DNA of 64,000 bases from assembly GCF_011758565.1 (NCBI RefSeq), contig NZ_JAAMOX010000001.1, positions 1 to 64,000 of the forward strand, read 5' to 3'. Shown in pieces: positions 1 through 9,754 of the stretch (its first letter is position 1; every line of letters starts with the position of its first letter). The translations under genes and the position numbers were made by a program. The DNA is from Lysinibacter cavernae. Its GTDB lineage: Bacteria; Actinomycetota; Actinomycetes; Actinomycetales; Microbacteriaceae. Below the pieces are notes generated by a model. It was given only the letters and a program-made list of their open reading frames with translations. It ran no database searches and had not been told where the DNA came from.

Positions 1-489
1 GCCTCGCGCATCGGATCTCAGTTTTCGCGGCATAAAGCCAATGCCATGGTGGCAGAGGGGCGTCTGCGACCAGGCGGCCCAAAGGTTGTGCTGGCAAAAC
101 CAAACAGCTTCATGAACGTTTCGGGTGGTCCCGTCGCCGCCCTGCTGCAGTACTACTCGCTCGGCGTTGATCGGCTCATTGTGGTGCACGACGAACTCGA
201 CATCGATTTTGACACGATCAAGCTCAAAACCGGCGGCGGACACGGAGGCCATAACGGCCTTCGCGACATCGCCAAGGCCGCGAACAGCCCCGATTTTACG
301 CGCGTGCGTGTTGGTATCGGCCGCCCTCCTGGACGCCAAGATCCCGCAGACTATGTGCTGCGCGAGTTTGGCAGCACCGAGCGTCAATCACTTCCCTCGC
401 TGCTGGTCGACGCAGCGGATGCCGTTGAAACGGTTGTCGAGAGCGGCCTGCTTGAGGCGCAGCAGCGGTTCCACGCTCCACGGGCCTAA
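1..489 (+). CDS. pth: Peptidyl-tRNA hydrolase, 3' part (start lies before the window)
   Basis: Pth cleaves the ester bond of peptidyl-tRNAs released from stalled ribosomes and recycles tRNA in the cytoplasm. The reading frame is open from base 1 and ends at 487-489, giving the last 162 residues. The segment around residues 10-45 (FSRHKANAM, then AKPNSFMNVSG) and the later VVHDELDID and GGGHGGHNGLRDI blocks are Pth family signatures; D of HDELD and the N of PNSFMN are substrate-binding or catalytic positions in the family. The N-terminal portion with the catalytic His is outside the window. mfd follows 109 bp downstream on the same strand, a common actinobacterial order. The ATG at 46 is internal, not the true start. 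Confidence 0.96.
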   Translation, partial: ASRIGSQFSRHKANAMVAEGRLRPGGPKVVLAKPNSFMNVSGGPVAALLQYYSLGVDRLIVVHDELDIDFDTIKLKTGGGHGGHNGLRDIAKAANSPDFTRVRVGIGRPPGRQDPADYVLREFGSTERQSLPSLLVDAADAVETVVESGLLEAQQRFHAPRA

Positions 490-598
490 GCCCAACATCC
501 TCATTTCGTGGGGCAGCTGCCGTCTTCCCTGATCTTGGATACCGTGCCGGCGTGAAGCCTGCTCGGCCAGTGTCAGCGGCGAGAGCTAAGATTATCTG

Positions 599-3500
599 GT
601 GACTCTTCAGGGAATTCTTGCCGCACTGACCGATTCCGAGAGCTTTCAGCGGGCCCTCAGCTATACATCCGAAGACGCCGACTTCTCGCTTGCGGAAGGG
701 CTGCGTGCTCCGCTTCTTGCCGGGCTCCTCGAAGGCCGCTCTGCCGATTCGCCTGCGTCCTCCCTGTTTTTGGTCACGGCCACCAGTCGCGAGTCGGAGA
801 GCCTCAGACTGTCGCTCGAATCCCTTCTGCCAGGATCAACCATCGTTGAGTTTCCCGCGTGGGAGACGCTGCCTCACGAACGACTCAGCCCGAGCCCCGA
901 AACCGTGGGTAAGCGCCTTGCCGCGCTTCGTGCCATGCACAACTGGGCACCAGAGAACGGCAATCACCTCATCGTTGTGAGCGCGGTTCGTGCGGCGCTG
1001 CAGCCGCTCGCCGACAACCTGCTTTCGGTCGAGCCGCTGCACTTTGTGGTTGGCCAGCGCGATTACAACCTTGGCGAGGTCAGTGAGCGTTTGGTCGCGC
1101 TTGCATATTCCCGTGTCGATATGGTCACTCGCCGAGGCGAATTCTCGGTGCGCGGCGGTCAGCTCGACGTGTTCTCGCCGGTTGCCGAGCATCCGTATCG
1201 AATCGAGTTCTTTGGTGACGAGGTCGAAGAGATCCGCGCCTTCTCGGTTGCCGACCAGCGAAGTTTGCCCGTTGAGGTTGCAGAGGCGGTGCTTGCGCCG
1301 AGCCGTGAGCTTTTGCTCGATGCCGGTGTGCGGCAGCGGGCCCGCGAGATGCAGGGCGAGTTTCCAAATCTTGCAACCATGTTGGAGAAGGTTGCCGAGG
1401 GCATCCCAGCAGAGGGCATGGAAAGCCTGACCCCCGCGCTTGTTGAGCGCCTCGTCCCTGTCACTCATTACTTGCCGGCCGAGGCCGCAATCGCGGTGAT
1501 CGCTCCCGAGCGGGTCGCCACGCGTGCGGTGAGCCTCGCCGAAACGAACCGCGAGTTCCTCGCGGCTGCCTGGAGTGCAGCGACAGCGGGTGCCGAGGCC
1601 CCGATCGATCTTTCCGCCGGAGACTTTCTGACGCTCAACACGCTGAAGGGTGCCCGCGGCGACCGCCCATGGTGGACGATGAGTTCGTACCAGCGCGATG
1701 AGGCCGACCCCATCACCGATGAAGACGACGGTTACGTGCGCGTGCAGGCTGAGGCAGTGCCCAGTTTCCAGGGCAGCATCGACGGCGCGGTTGAATACGT
1801 TGCGCAGCAGCTCCGCGAGGGCTGGCGCGTTGTCATCACAGCGCAGGGACAGGGCACCATCGAGCGTGTGCGCGACGTGCTGTCCGGGCACGAAGTTGCT
1901 GGTCGGCTGCTTGCCTCCCTCGAGTCGGCGCCAGACGCATCGGTGGCCTCACTTGTCACGAGCACCCTCGATCACGGATTTGTGAGCGGAGAAGCACAGT
2001 TCGCCCTGCTCACGGAGGCCGAGTTCTTCGGCCGAAGCGCCACCTACCAGGCCGGACAGGTGAAGAAGCTTGCGAGCCGCAGCAAAAACGTCGTTGACCC
2101 GCTGCAGCTCGCTGCCGGCGACTACGTCGTGCATGACACGCACGGCATCGGCCGGTTTATAGAGCTGACGCAGCGCGAAATTACGACGGGGTCCGGCCGC
2201 AACGCTACGAAGGCGCTTCGTGAGTACCTTGCGCTTGAGTATGCGCCCTCAAAGCGCGGCTACCCGGCTGACAAGCTGTTTGTTCCTACCGATCAGCTCG
2301 ATCAGCTGTCTCGCTATGTTGGCGGCGAAGCCCCCGCACTGAGCAAGATGGGCGGTTCAGACTGGTCAGCGGCCAAGGGCAAAGCGCGCAAGGCGGTTCG
2401 AGACATCGCGGTTGAGCTTGTCAAGCTCTATTCGGCCCGCATGGCAAGCCGCGGGTTTGCTTTCTCCCCAGACACCCCGTGGCAGCGGGAACTCGAAGAG
2501 GCCTTCCCGTTTGCCGAGACGCCAGATCAACTCACAACGATTAACGACGTGAAACGCGACATGGAATCCCCGATTCCGATGGATCGCCTCGTGTCCGGCG
2601 ACGTGGGCTTCGGCAAGACCGAGATCGCCATCCGCGCGGCGTTTAAGGCGGTGCAAGACAATAAGCAGGTGGCAATCCTCGTGCCAACCACCCTGCTCGT
2701 GAAACAGCACCTTGAGACGTTCCAAGACCGCTTCGCCGGATTCCCCGTTCACCTTCGAGCGCTCAGCCGTTTTCAGACGGATAAAGAGGCTCGAGAAATC
2801 ATCAAGGGGCTCGCCGATGGCTCAGTGGATGTTGTGATCGGCACCCACCGCCTGCTCTCCGACAACGTGGTCTATAAAGACCTCGGGCTTGTAATTGTCG
2901 ACGAAGAGCAGCGCTTTGGCGTTGAACACAAGGACTCGCTGAAGAAGCTCAAGACTAACGTCGACATCCTCGCGATGAGTGCGACCCCCATCCCGCGCAC
3001 GCTTGAGATGGCGGTTACCGGCATCCGCGAAATGTCGACGCTTGCCACGCCGCCAGAGGACCGGCACCCCATTCTTACCTTTGTTGGCCCGCGTTCCGAC
3101 CGCCAAATTGCCGCTGCCATCCGCCGCGAGTTGCTGCGCGAAGGGCAGATCTTCTTTGTGCACAACCGAGTGTCGAGTATCACTCGCACCGCAGCTCATC
3201 TGGCCGAGCTGGTGCCTGAGGCTCGGATCGCGGTTGCCCACGGCAAGCTGTCGGAGGCGACCCTTGAGCAGGTCGTTGTTGATTTCTGGGAGCGTAAATT
3301 TGATGTTCTCGTGTCAACAACCATCGTGGAGACCGGGCTCGATATCGCAAACGCCAACACGATCATTATCGACAGGGCTGACAAATACGGCCTCAGCCAG
3401 CTTCACCAGTTGCGCGGCCGTGTCGGTCGTGGGCGAGAGCGGGCATACGGCTACTTCATGTATGACGAAGAGAAGCCGCTGAGCGAGACGGCGCACGAGC

Positions 3501-4198
3501 GACTCGAAACGATCGCAACCAATAACGAGCTCGGCTCCGGGATGCAGGTCGCGCTCAAAGATCTTGAGATTCGTGGCGCGGGAAACCTGCTCGGTGGTGA
3601 ACAGTCCGGTCATATTGCTGGGGTCGGATTTGACCTGTACCTCCGCATGATTGGCGAGGCCGTGAATACGTTCCGCGGCGAGACTGCCGCAGGCATCACC
3701 GAACTCAACCTCGAACTGCCGGTTGCCGCGCATATTCCAGAGGACTACGTTGATAGCGAGCGTTTGCGGCTTGAGGCGTACCAGAAGTTCTCGACGGCGA
3801 GCTCTGCTGGGGCGGCCGACGATCAACTTTCGCTGGTCATCGAAGAGCTCACCGACCGCTACGGCACCCCACCAACCGAGGTTGAGAACCTGCTCAAGGT
3901 CTCTCGACTTCGCCACCGCGCGGCAAAGCACGGGCTCAGCAAAGTCATCGTGCTCGGGCCAAACCTCAAGGTTGAACGAGTTGATCTCCCCGACTCGCGC
4001 CAACTTCGCATGCAGCGGCTCTACCCGGGTTCTCGCTACGTGAATACGTCAGGCACAATGACAGTTCCGTTACCAGTGACGCACGGCATCACGCTTGCGG
4101 GCACCGAGCTGGTCGACTGGGTGAGTAACCTCATCGAAGTCATCCTGCCAGAGCTGCCGGATGCCTCGGCCGCGACTAACGCTGAAGACGCCTCCTAG
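599..4198 (+). CDS. mfd: Transcription-repair coupling factor Mfd
   Basis: Mfd is the ATP-dependent translocase that removes stalled RNA polymerase at lesions and recruits UvrA for nucleotide excision repair. At 1199 residues it has full family length. Order seen: UvrB-homology region at the N-terminus (FPAWETLPHERLSP near residue 90), RNA polymerase interaction domain (GDYVVHDTHGIGRF near 510), helicase core with Walker A GDVGFGKTE at about 667-675, DEEQ box at about 768-771, SATPIPRT near 794 and the GRVGRG motif VI, then a C-terminal TRCF domain. The start is a GTG with no Shine-Dalgarno sequence, but TAAGAT at 587-592 lies 6 nt upstream, which fits a leaderless transcript. Nothing is missing from the catalytic motifs. 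Confidence 0.97.
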   Translation: MTLQGILAALTDSESFQRALSYTSEDADFSLAEGLRAPLLAGLLEGRSADSPASSLFLVTATSRESESLRLSLESLLPGSTIVEFPAWETLPHERLSPSPETVGKRLAALRAMHNWAPENGNHLIVVSAVRAALQPLADNLLSVEPLHFVVGQRDYNLGEVSERLVALAYSRVDMVTRRGEFSVRGGQLDVFSPVAEHPYRIEFFGDEVEEIRAFSVADQRSLPVEVAEAVLAPSRELLLDAGVRQRAREMQGEFPNLATMLEKVAEGIPAEGMESLTPALVERLVPVTHYLPAEAAIAVIAPERVATRAVSLAETNREFLAAAWSAATAGAEAPIDLSAGDFLTLNTLKGARGDRPWWTMSSYQRDEADPITDEDDGYVRVQAEAVPSFQGSIDGAVEYVAQQLREGWRVVITAQGQGTIERVRDVLSGHEVAGRLLASLESAPDASVASLVTSTLDHGFVSGEAQFALLTEAEFFGRSATYQAGQVKKLASRSKNVVDPLQLAAGDYVVHDTHGIGRFIELTQREITTGSGRNATKALREYLALEYAPSKRGYPADKLFVPTDQLDQLSRYVGGEAPALSKMGGSDWSAAKGKARKAVRDIAVELVKLYSARMASRGFAFSPDTPWQRELEEAFPFAETPDQLTTINDVKRDMESPIPMDRLVSGDVGFGKTEIAIRAAFKAVQDNKQVAILVPTTLLVKQHLETFQDRFAGFPVHLRALSRFQTDKEAREIIKGLADGSVDVVIGTHRLLSDNVVYKDLGLVIVDEEQRFGVEHKDSLKKLKTNVDILAMSATPIPRTLEMAVTGIREMSTLATPPEDRHPILTFVGPRSDRQIAAAIRRELLREGQIFFVHNRVSSITRTAAHLAELVPEARIAVAHGKLSEATLEQVVVDFWERKFDVLVSTTIVETGLDIANANTIIIDRADKYGLSQLHQLRGRVGRGRERAYGYFMYDEEKPLSETAHERLETIATNNELGSGMQVALKDLEIRGAGNLLGGEQSGHIAGVGFDLYLRMIGEAVNTFRGETAAGITELNLELPVAAHIPEDYVDSERLRLEAYQKFSTASSAGAADDQLSLVIEELTDRYGTPPTEVENLLKVSRLRHRAAKHGLSKVIVLGPNLKVERVDLPDSRQLRMQRLYPGSRYVNTSGTMTVPLPVTHGITLAGTELVDWVSNLIEVILPELPDASAATNAEDAS

Positions 4199-4202
4199 CA
4201 TC

Positions 4203-4250
4203 CTTGCCGGTTGCCGGTTGCCGGATGCCGGATGCCGGATGCCGGTTGCC
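4203..4250 (+). repeat. Short tandem heptamer repeat after mfd
   Basis: Immediately after the mfd stop codon a TGCCGGT/TGCCGGA heptamer is repeated about six times head to tail. It contains three copies of GGATGCC in a row. The tract lies between the converging ends of mfd and the minus-strand membrane protein gene. Its function is unknown; slippage-prone repeats of this kind often vary between strains. Confidence 0.75.
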
Positions 4251-4308
4251 TCACCGACCGATCAACGAACCCAACAGCATCGTGTGGTGAGTTGCTTTTC
4301 GGTGGTTA

Positions 4309-4605
4309 TTATCCTTTGCGCGCCACCAGCGCGTTGTGCAGGCCAATGCCAACGAGGATCGGGATGAGGAGCGAAAGTGCGAGGAAGACGACCGCGAGCG
4401 TGCCGATTTCGGGGGAGAGCGTGAACGAACCCGCAACGGCGAGCAGGAGCGCGAGCATCCTGAACAGGTAGGAGCGGCGCGGTTCGTCTGCCGGCTGCTT
4501 GATCCACGGCAGCTTCACTGACGGGCTCGCCTTCGATGCCACGAATACCGAAAGCGACATCGCCACAAACGCGCCAACAAAGAAGAGAACCCCAACAACC
4601 ATCAT
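4309..4605 (-). CDS. Small hypothetical membrane protein
   Basis: This 98-residue protein has an N-terminal hydrophobic segment (about residues 2-25), a short polar stretch with KLPWIKQPADEPRR, and a hydrophobic C-terminal half (about 47-90) that could form two more membrane helices. I do not recognise a named family. It converges with mfd and shares an orientation with nhaA, whose stop codon is 111 bp further on. The start is a double ATG (4603-4605 and 4600-4602) without an obvious ribosome binding site; GACAAT lies 6 nt upstream on the minus strand. Hydrophobic pattern and lack of internal stops support a real gene, but no function can be assigned. Confidence 0.65.
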   Translation of the reverse strand: MMVVGVLFFVGAFVAMSLSVFVASKASPSVKLPWIKQPADEPRRSYLFRMLALLLAVAGSFTLSPEIGTLAVVFLALSLLIPILVGIGLHNALVARKG

Positions 4606-4715
4606 GCGTCAATTGTCCCACGGATGCGCCCGAATACTCGCCGGCCGCCAACGCCCGAGTCAGCGGACGATTGAGGTTGGATGCGAAACACGATGTGCCC
4701 GGCCAATCTGGGGTG

Positions 4716-5921
4716 CTAGGCGGCGTCCTTCTCGCTGAGCCTCAGCGCCCGATAGTGGCGTGCCCTCAACCGGACGACGAAGACTGACACCACAATCGAG
4801 ATGGCCGAACCGATAATGACGGCAAGCACTCCCTGATCGGCTATGGCGCGGTTGTCGGCGAACGCAAGATCGTTCATGAGCAGCGAAACGGTAAAGCCGA
4901 TCCCGCCGAGGGCCCCTGCCGCAATCATGTCGCCAAAGCGAAGCACGGGGGCTTGGCGGGAACGAAGGATGCGGTCGGCGAGCAGGGTTGCCCCAACAAT
5001 TCCGATGAGCTTTCCGACGGGAAGCGCGACGATGATTCCCCAGAACGGCGCTTCGAGCGGCGTCTCGCCAAGCGACGGGATAGTGACGAGCGCTGCCGAG
5101 AACGCAAAGAGCGGGAGAACGATCACATTGCTGAACGGCTCAATCAGGTAACGCGCGCGATGGGCCGGCTTGCGGTGCATGGCAAAGCCGAGCGCGACAC
5201 CGGCTATGGTTGCGTGGATGCCTGACTGATAGACGACGTACCACGTGGCGAGTCCGACGGCGACCATGCCAATGATAAGGACCCACTCGAGGCCCCTGTG
5301 TCGGGTCTGCGATGGGCGCACAGCATCGCGGCGGAGCCTTGCGTACCGCCAGCTCAGGAATCCAAAGAGAACCGCGAGCAGCGCGCCGAGCAGGATGAGA
5401 CCAATCTGCGCGCCGGTGGTAAAAAACACGGCGATGAAGAGGATGCCGGCCAGGTCATCGAGGACAGCAAGCGCAAGCAGGAATGCTCGAACGGTTGTGG
5501 GAAGGCCCCGTCCAACAACAGCGAGTACGCCGAGCGCAAACGCGATGTCAGTCGCGGTTGGGATAGGCCAGCCGCCCTCATAGCCGCTGCCCCACGTGAA
5601 GGCGAGGTAGATTGCGATGGGGACAAGAATGCCGCCGAGCGCGGCGATGGCGGGCCGGATGGCTTTGCCAACCGAATTGAGGTCGCCCTCCGTGAACTCG
5701 TGTTTGAGTTCGATGGCGACGATGAAGAAAAAGATGGCGAGGATGCCGTCGCTGATCCAGTGGCCGACGGAGAGGTCAAGGCCGATGCCAGGCCAACCGA
5801 TGTGGCTTTGCTGGATGCTGTGTGCGGCATCCGCAAGCGGACTGTTCGCTATGGCGAGACCGAGGACTGCTGCGGCGAGCAGGAGTGCGGCGGAGGTACG
5901 GTTTGAACGGAGGAAGCTCAT
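4716..5921 (-). CDS. nhaA: Na+/H+ antiporter NhaA
   Basis: NhaA exchanges cytoplasmic Na+ (or Li+) for external protons and supports pH and sodium homeostasis. The 401-residue product has the family pattern of many hydrophobic helices: SDGILAIFFFIVAIELKHE near the N-terminus, PTATDIAFALGV and ALAVLDDLAGI in the middle. The latter contain the paired aspartates (TDIAF and LDDLAG) that match the conserved ion-binding region of E. coli NhaA (D133, D163, D164). An in-frame start 54 bp upstream (5975) exists, but the ATG at 5919-5921 has a GAAAGG ribosome binding site 6 nt away and gives the usual NhaA N-terminus. A TATAGT box at 5984-5989 on the minus strand can serve as -10 element. Confidence 0.95.
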   Translation of the reverse strand: MSFLRSNRTSAALLLAAAVLGLAIANSPLADAAHSIQQSHIGWPGIGLDLSVGHWISDGILAIFFFIVAIELKHEFTEGDLNSVGKAIRPAIAALGGILVPIAIYLAFTWGSGYEGGWPIPTATDIAFALGVLAVVGRGLPTTVRAFLLALAVLDDLAGILFIAVFFTTGAQIGLILLGALLAVLFGFLSWRYARLRRDAVRPSQTRHRGLEWVLIIGMVAVGLATWYVVYQSGIHATIAGVALGFAMHRKPAHRARYLIEPFSNVIVLPLFAFSAALVTIPSLGETPLEAPFWGIIVALPVGKLIGIVGATLLADRILRSRQAPVLRFGDMIAAGALGGIGFTVSLLMNDLAFADNRAIADQGVLAVIIGSAISIVVSVFVVRLRARHYRALRLSEKDAA

Positions 5922-5983
5922 TGGCTGCCTTTCGGGGTCGCGGGTGGTCTGTGTCGACCAGGCTTCCCGACTCACCAGAAACT

Positions 5984-5989
5984 ACTATA
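5984..5989 (-). promoter_or_regulatory. Putative -10 box for nhaA
   Basis: TATAGT on the minus strand, about 62 bp upstream of the chosen nhaA start. No convincing -35 hexamer was seen at 16-18 bp spacing, so this is a weak-context promoter call. Confidence 0.45.
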
Positions 5990-6063
5990 GCGGTGGGGCC
6001 TGAGCGCCTGACGGCCGGCCAGCTGGTTGGTCGCGCATCCGTCGCCGACGAAAGCGAGCAAAC

Positions 6064-6816
6064 ATGACAAACCAGGATGGCAATCCGGTCGGTGAAAGCA
6101 CTATTGAGCTTGTTGGGGTGATGCATCGCCTTCGCACCGAGTGCCCATGGCATGCTCAGCACGACCATGCCTCGCTGGTGCCGTATCTTGTTGAAGAGTG
6201 TTACGAATTGGTTGAGGCTATTGAGTCTGGCGATCGCGATGCCATCAGGGAGGAATTGGGCGACCTCCTGTACCAGGTGACGTTTCATAGCGAATTGCTC
6301 GACGAGTCGCTTGCGGCCGATGCAGGGTTGGATGCCGGTGGAGCATCGAGCGCCGGTGGTGGCGCCAATGCAGACGCGAGGTCTGGTGGGTCACGTGCCG
6401 AAACGCTGGATGCGGGAACGAGCTTCGCGGTCGTTGCAGCGCGCCTGAGCGATAAGCTGCGACTCCGGCATCCGCACGTCTTTGGCGACGCGGGCCCCAC
6501 AACGGTTGAGCAGTTGGACGCCACATGGGAACAGGTGAAACAGCACAGTGTTGGCAAGCGGCGCGCGGTGCTTGAGGGAGTTCCAGCCTCGCTTCCCGCG
6601 TTGGCGCTCGCCGAGAAGGTGCTTGAGCGGGCGTCGAGACACGGTCGCGATGATGACGTGTTTGAGCGGGCGGATGCCCCCGAGCATCCGACGACCGAGG
6701 CCGAGTTTGGTTCGGCTCTGCTTGGTCTTGTAGCCGATGCAAAGGCTCACGGGGTCAATGCGGAACACGCCCTGCGGGCCACACTCCGCGAGGTCTCGGC
6801 ATCCCTCGCTGAATAA
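6064..6816 (+). CDS. mazG: MazG nucleoside triphosphate pyrophosphohydrolase
   Basis: MazG hydrolyses NTPs and dNTPs to monophosphates and pyrophosphate, a house-cleaning and stress function. The 250-residue protein starts with the MazG motif: HRLRTECPWHAQ (residues 19-30), then LVEECYELVEAIE and REELGDLLYQVTFH, which contain the ExxE and ExxD metal-binding acids of the all-alpha NTP-PPase fold. The second half has the RLRHPHVFGD block typical of full-length MazG. A glycine/serine/alanine-rich linker at about residues 95-120 (GGASSAGGGANADARSGGS) interrupts the domain and is probably a lineage-specific insertion. nhaA is divergent, with 142 bp between starts. Confidence 0.95.
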   Translation: MTNQDGNPVGESTIELVGVMHRLRTECPWHAQHDHASLVPYLVEECYELVEAIESGDRDAIREELGDLLYQVTFHSELLDESLAADAGLDAGGASSAGGGANADARSGGSRAETLDAGTSFAVVAARLSDKLRLRHPHVFGDAGPTTVEQLDATWEQVKQHSVGKRRAVLEGVPASLPALALAEKVLERASRHGRDDDVFERADAPEHPTTEAEFGSALLGLVADAKAHGVNAEHALRATLREVSASLAE

Positions 6817-6824
6817 CACGCGAG

Positions 6825-6892
6825 TTTCGGCGTATTTTTGCCGTTTGGGCGTATCTTCCAAAGTACGCCCAAACGGCAAAAGTACGCCCAAA
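6825..6892. repeat. Long intergenic palindrome (copy A), mazG-hisS gap
   Basis: Two 29-bp arms (6825-6853 and 6864-6892) are inverted copies with only two mismatches, separated by 10 nt. Each arm itself contains the unit TTTsGGCGTA twice, joined by a spacer that includes TTTGCC. The element lies 8 bp after the mazG stop and just before the hisS -10 box. It could act as a terminator, but there is no clear U-tract, and its four-unit design recurs at 8237-8303 and 20973-21046. Confidence 0.85.
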
Positions 6893-6927
6893 CCGGACAA
6901 CGCCGTTGCACCTCTAGAATTGAACGC

Positions 6928-8220
6928 ATGGCTTCACCTGTTAACCCGCCCCGCGGGATGCGAGACTTTCTGCCCGCCGATAAGGCCCGTCGCGAGCACG
7001 CCCTGAGCGTGATTCGTCGTGTGTATACCCAGCACGGTTTTGACGAGGTCGAGACCCCGATGGTTGAGGACAGCGCTCGCCTGCATTCTGGGCTTGGCGG
7101 CGACAACGAAAAGCTTGCGTTTGGCATCCTGCGCCGGGGCTTGGGCGACGCCGATTTTGCGAAGGCCGCCGAAGAAGGTTCTGCCGAGTCGCTGACCGAC
7201 CTTGGGCTTCGGTTTGACCTCACGGTTCCGCTTGCGCGTTTTTACGCGACGCACCGCGCCGAGCTTCCTGGCGTATTCCGGTCGATTCAGGTCGGCCCAG
7301 TCTGGCGTGCCGAACGCCCGCAGAAGGGCCGTTACCGCCAGTTTGTGCAGGCCGACATTGACATCATCGGCGAGCCATCGCAGCTTGCCGAGATTGAACT
7401 CATTACCGCGACCTCCGCGACCCTCGCCGAGCTTGGCCTTCGCGACTGTGTGATCCGAATCAACGATCGCCGCATCCTCTTCGGGCTGCTTGAGCACTGC
7501 GGATTCCCGGCAGACCTGCACGATTCCGCCCTCATCTCGATCGATAAGCTCGACAAGATTGGCACAGCGGGCGTCGTTGCGGAGCTTGCCGAGCGTTCGC
7601 CTGCCGCCGCCGCGGTTCTTGAGAGTATCCTCATCACCATCGAACCCCATGTTGTTGCGGGGGGAGTGCCGCTCAGCGAGCAGGGCATCCGCTCGCTGCT
7701 GCCAGCTGGCATGGATCCGGTTGCCGTCGACGAACTTGTTGCGCTTGGAGCCGCCCTTGTCGCCCTGCCAGACGGTGTTGAATTGCGCTTCGACCCGACG
7801 CTCGTGCGGGGCATGGGCTACTACACGGGCACCATCTTTGAAATCGCGCACCCTGAGTCTGGCAGCTCGGTGGGCGGTGGCGGCCGCTACGACGGCATGA
7901 TCGGACGATTCCTTGGCCAGGATGTTCCTGCCGCCGGATTCTCGATCGGCTTCGAGCGCATCGTTGACCTGGTCGACCTCACGGGAGGTGGGGCGGCTGA
8001 CGCCGTTGCCCTCGTCTACGACCGCGATTTCGTTCCTGCAACCCTTGTCTCAATGAAGGCAGAGCTTATTGCTGCCGGGTCGCGCGTGCGAGTCGAGAAG
8101 CGTGCAAAGAACCTCAAACTGCAGCTCGAACGCCTCGCAGAGGCAGGGTTTACTCGCTTCGCTTTTGTCTCGGCCGCAACGTCCTCGGTATCCGCCCTCG
8201 AGTTGAAGCCGCTGACCTAG
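6928..8220 (+). CDS. hisS: Histidyl-tRNA synthetase
   Basis: HisRS charges tRNA-His with histidine using ATP. The 430-residue class II synthetase begins PRGMRDFLPAD, has motif 2 around FRSIQVGPVWRAERP with the following GRYRQFVQADIDIIG, the histidine-binding stretch LVRGMGYYTGTIFE, and motif 3 near AAGFSIGFERI; a C-terminal anticodon-binding domain follows. The frame is open further upstream into the palindrome, but the ATG at 6928 gives the family N-terminus. No Shine-Dalgarno sequence is present; TAGAAT at 6915-6920 lies 7 nt before the ATG, so the mRNA is probably leaderless. The gene is bracketed by two copies of the same palindrome, between mazG and eno. Confidence 0.96.
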   Translation: MASPVNPPRGMRDFLPADKARREHALSVIRRVYTQHGFDEVETPMVEDSARLHSGLGGDNEKLAFGILRRGLGDADFAKAAEEGSAESLTDLGLRFDLTVPLARFYATHRAELPGVFRSIQVGPVWRAERPQKGRYRQFVQADIDIIGEPSQLAEIELITATSATLAELGLRDCVIRINDRRILFGLLEHCGFPADLHDSALISIDKLDKIGTAGVVAELAERSPAAAAVLESILITIEPHVVAGGVPLSEQGIRSLLPAGMDPVAVDELVALGAALVALPDGVELRFDPTLVRGMGYYTGTIFEIAHPESGSSVGGGGRYDGMIGRFLGQDVPAAGFSIGFERIVDLVDLTGGGAADAVALVYDRDFVPATLVSMKAELIAAGSRVRVEKRAKNLKLQLERLAEAGFTRFAFVSAATSSVSALELKPLT

Positions 8221-8236
8221 CACGCGACATCTGGCG

Positions 8237-8303
8237 TTTGGGCGTAAGTTTGCCGTTTCGGCGTACGAGCGAAGGTACGCCGAAACGGCAAACATACGCC
8301 GAA
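8237..8303. repeat. Long intergenic palindrome (copy B), hisS-eno gap
   Basis: Left arm 8237-8265 and right arm 8276-8303 pair along almost their full length. As in copy A, each arm has two GGCGTA-containing units joined by a TTTGCC spacer. It starts about 16 bp after the hisS stop. The same element therefore flanks hisS on both sides. Confidence 0.85.
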
Positions 8304-8387
8304 GGAACGGTGCGTCCGCACGCCGTCGCGTAGACTGTGGACCGGAGCTTTTTCCAACGAACCCTTGGTTCACACCACTAGCTATAG

Positions 8388-9677
<1,290 letters not shown>

Positions 9678-9691
9678 GTTTGAGTTAAGAG

Positions 9692-9726
9692 CCGGGGTAT
9701 GGATGCGCGACGCATCCATACCCCGG
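9692..9726 (+). terminator. Hairpin terminator after eno
   Basis: A perfect 16-bp stem (9692-9707 with 9711-9726) and a 3-nt loop start 14 bp after the eno stop codon. There is no long U-tract, so it may be an actinobacterial tail-less terminator or an mRNA-stabilising hairpin. Confidence 0.7.
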
Positions 9727-9754
9727 ACTGCGAAGGGTTGGTGGGCAGCACGTT

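Noticed and set aside
836-1891. Open frame of 351 codons antisense to mfd
   Set aside because: The sense strand encodes the conserved N-terminal part of Mfd; the antisense product has no domain and no start signal.
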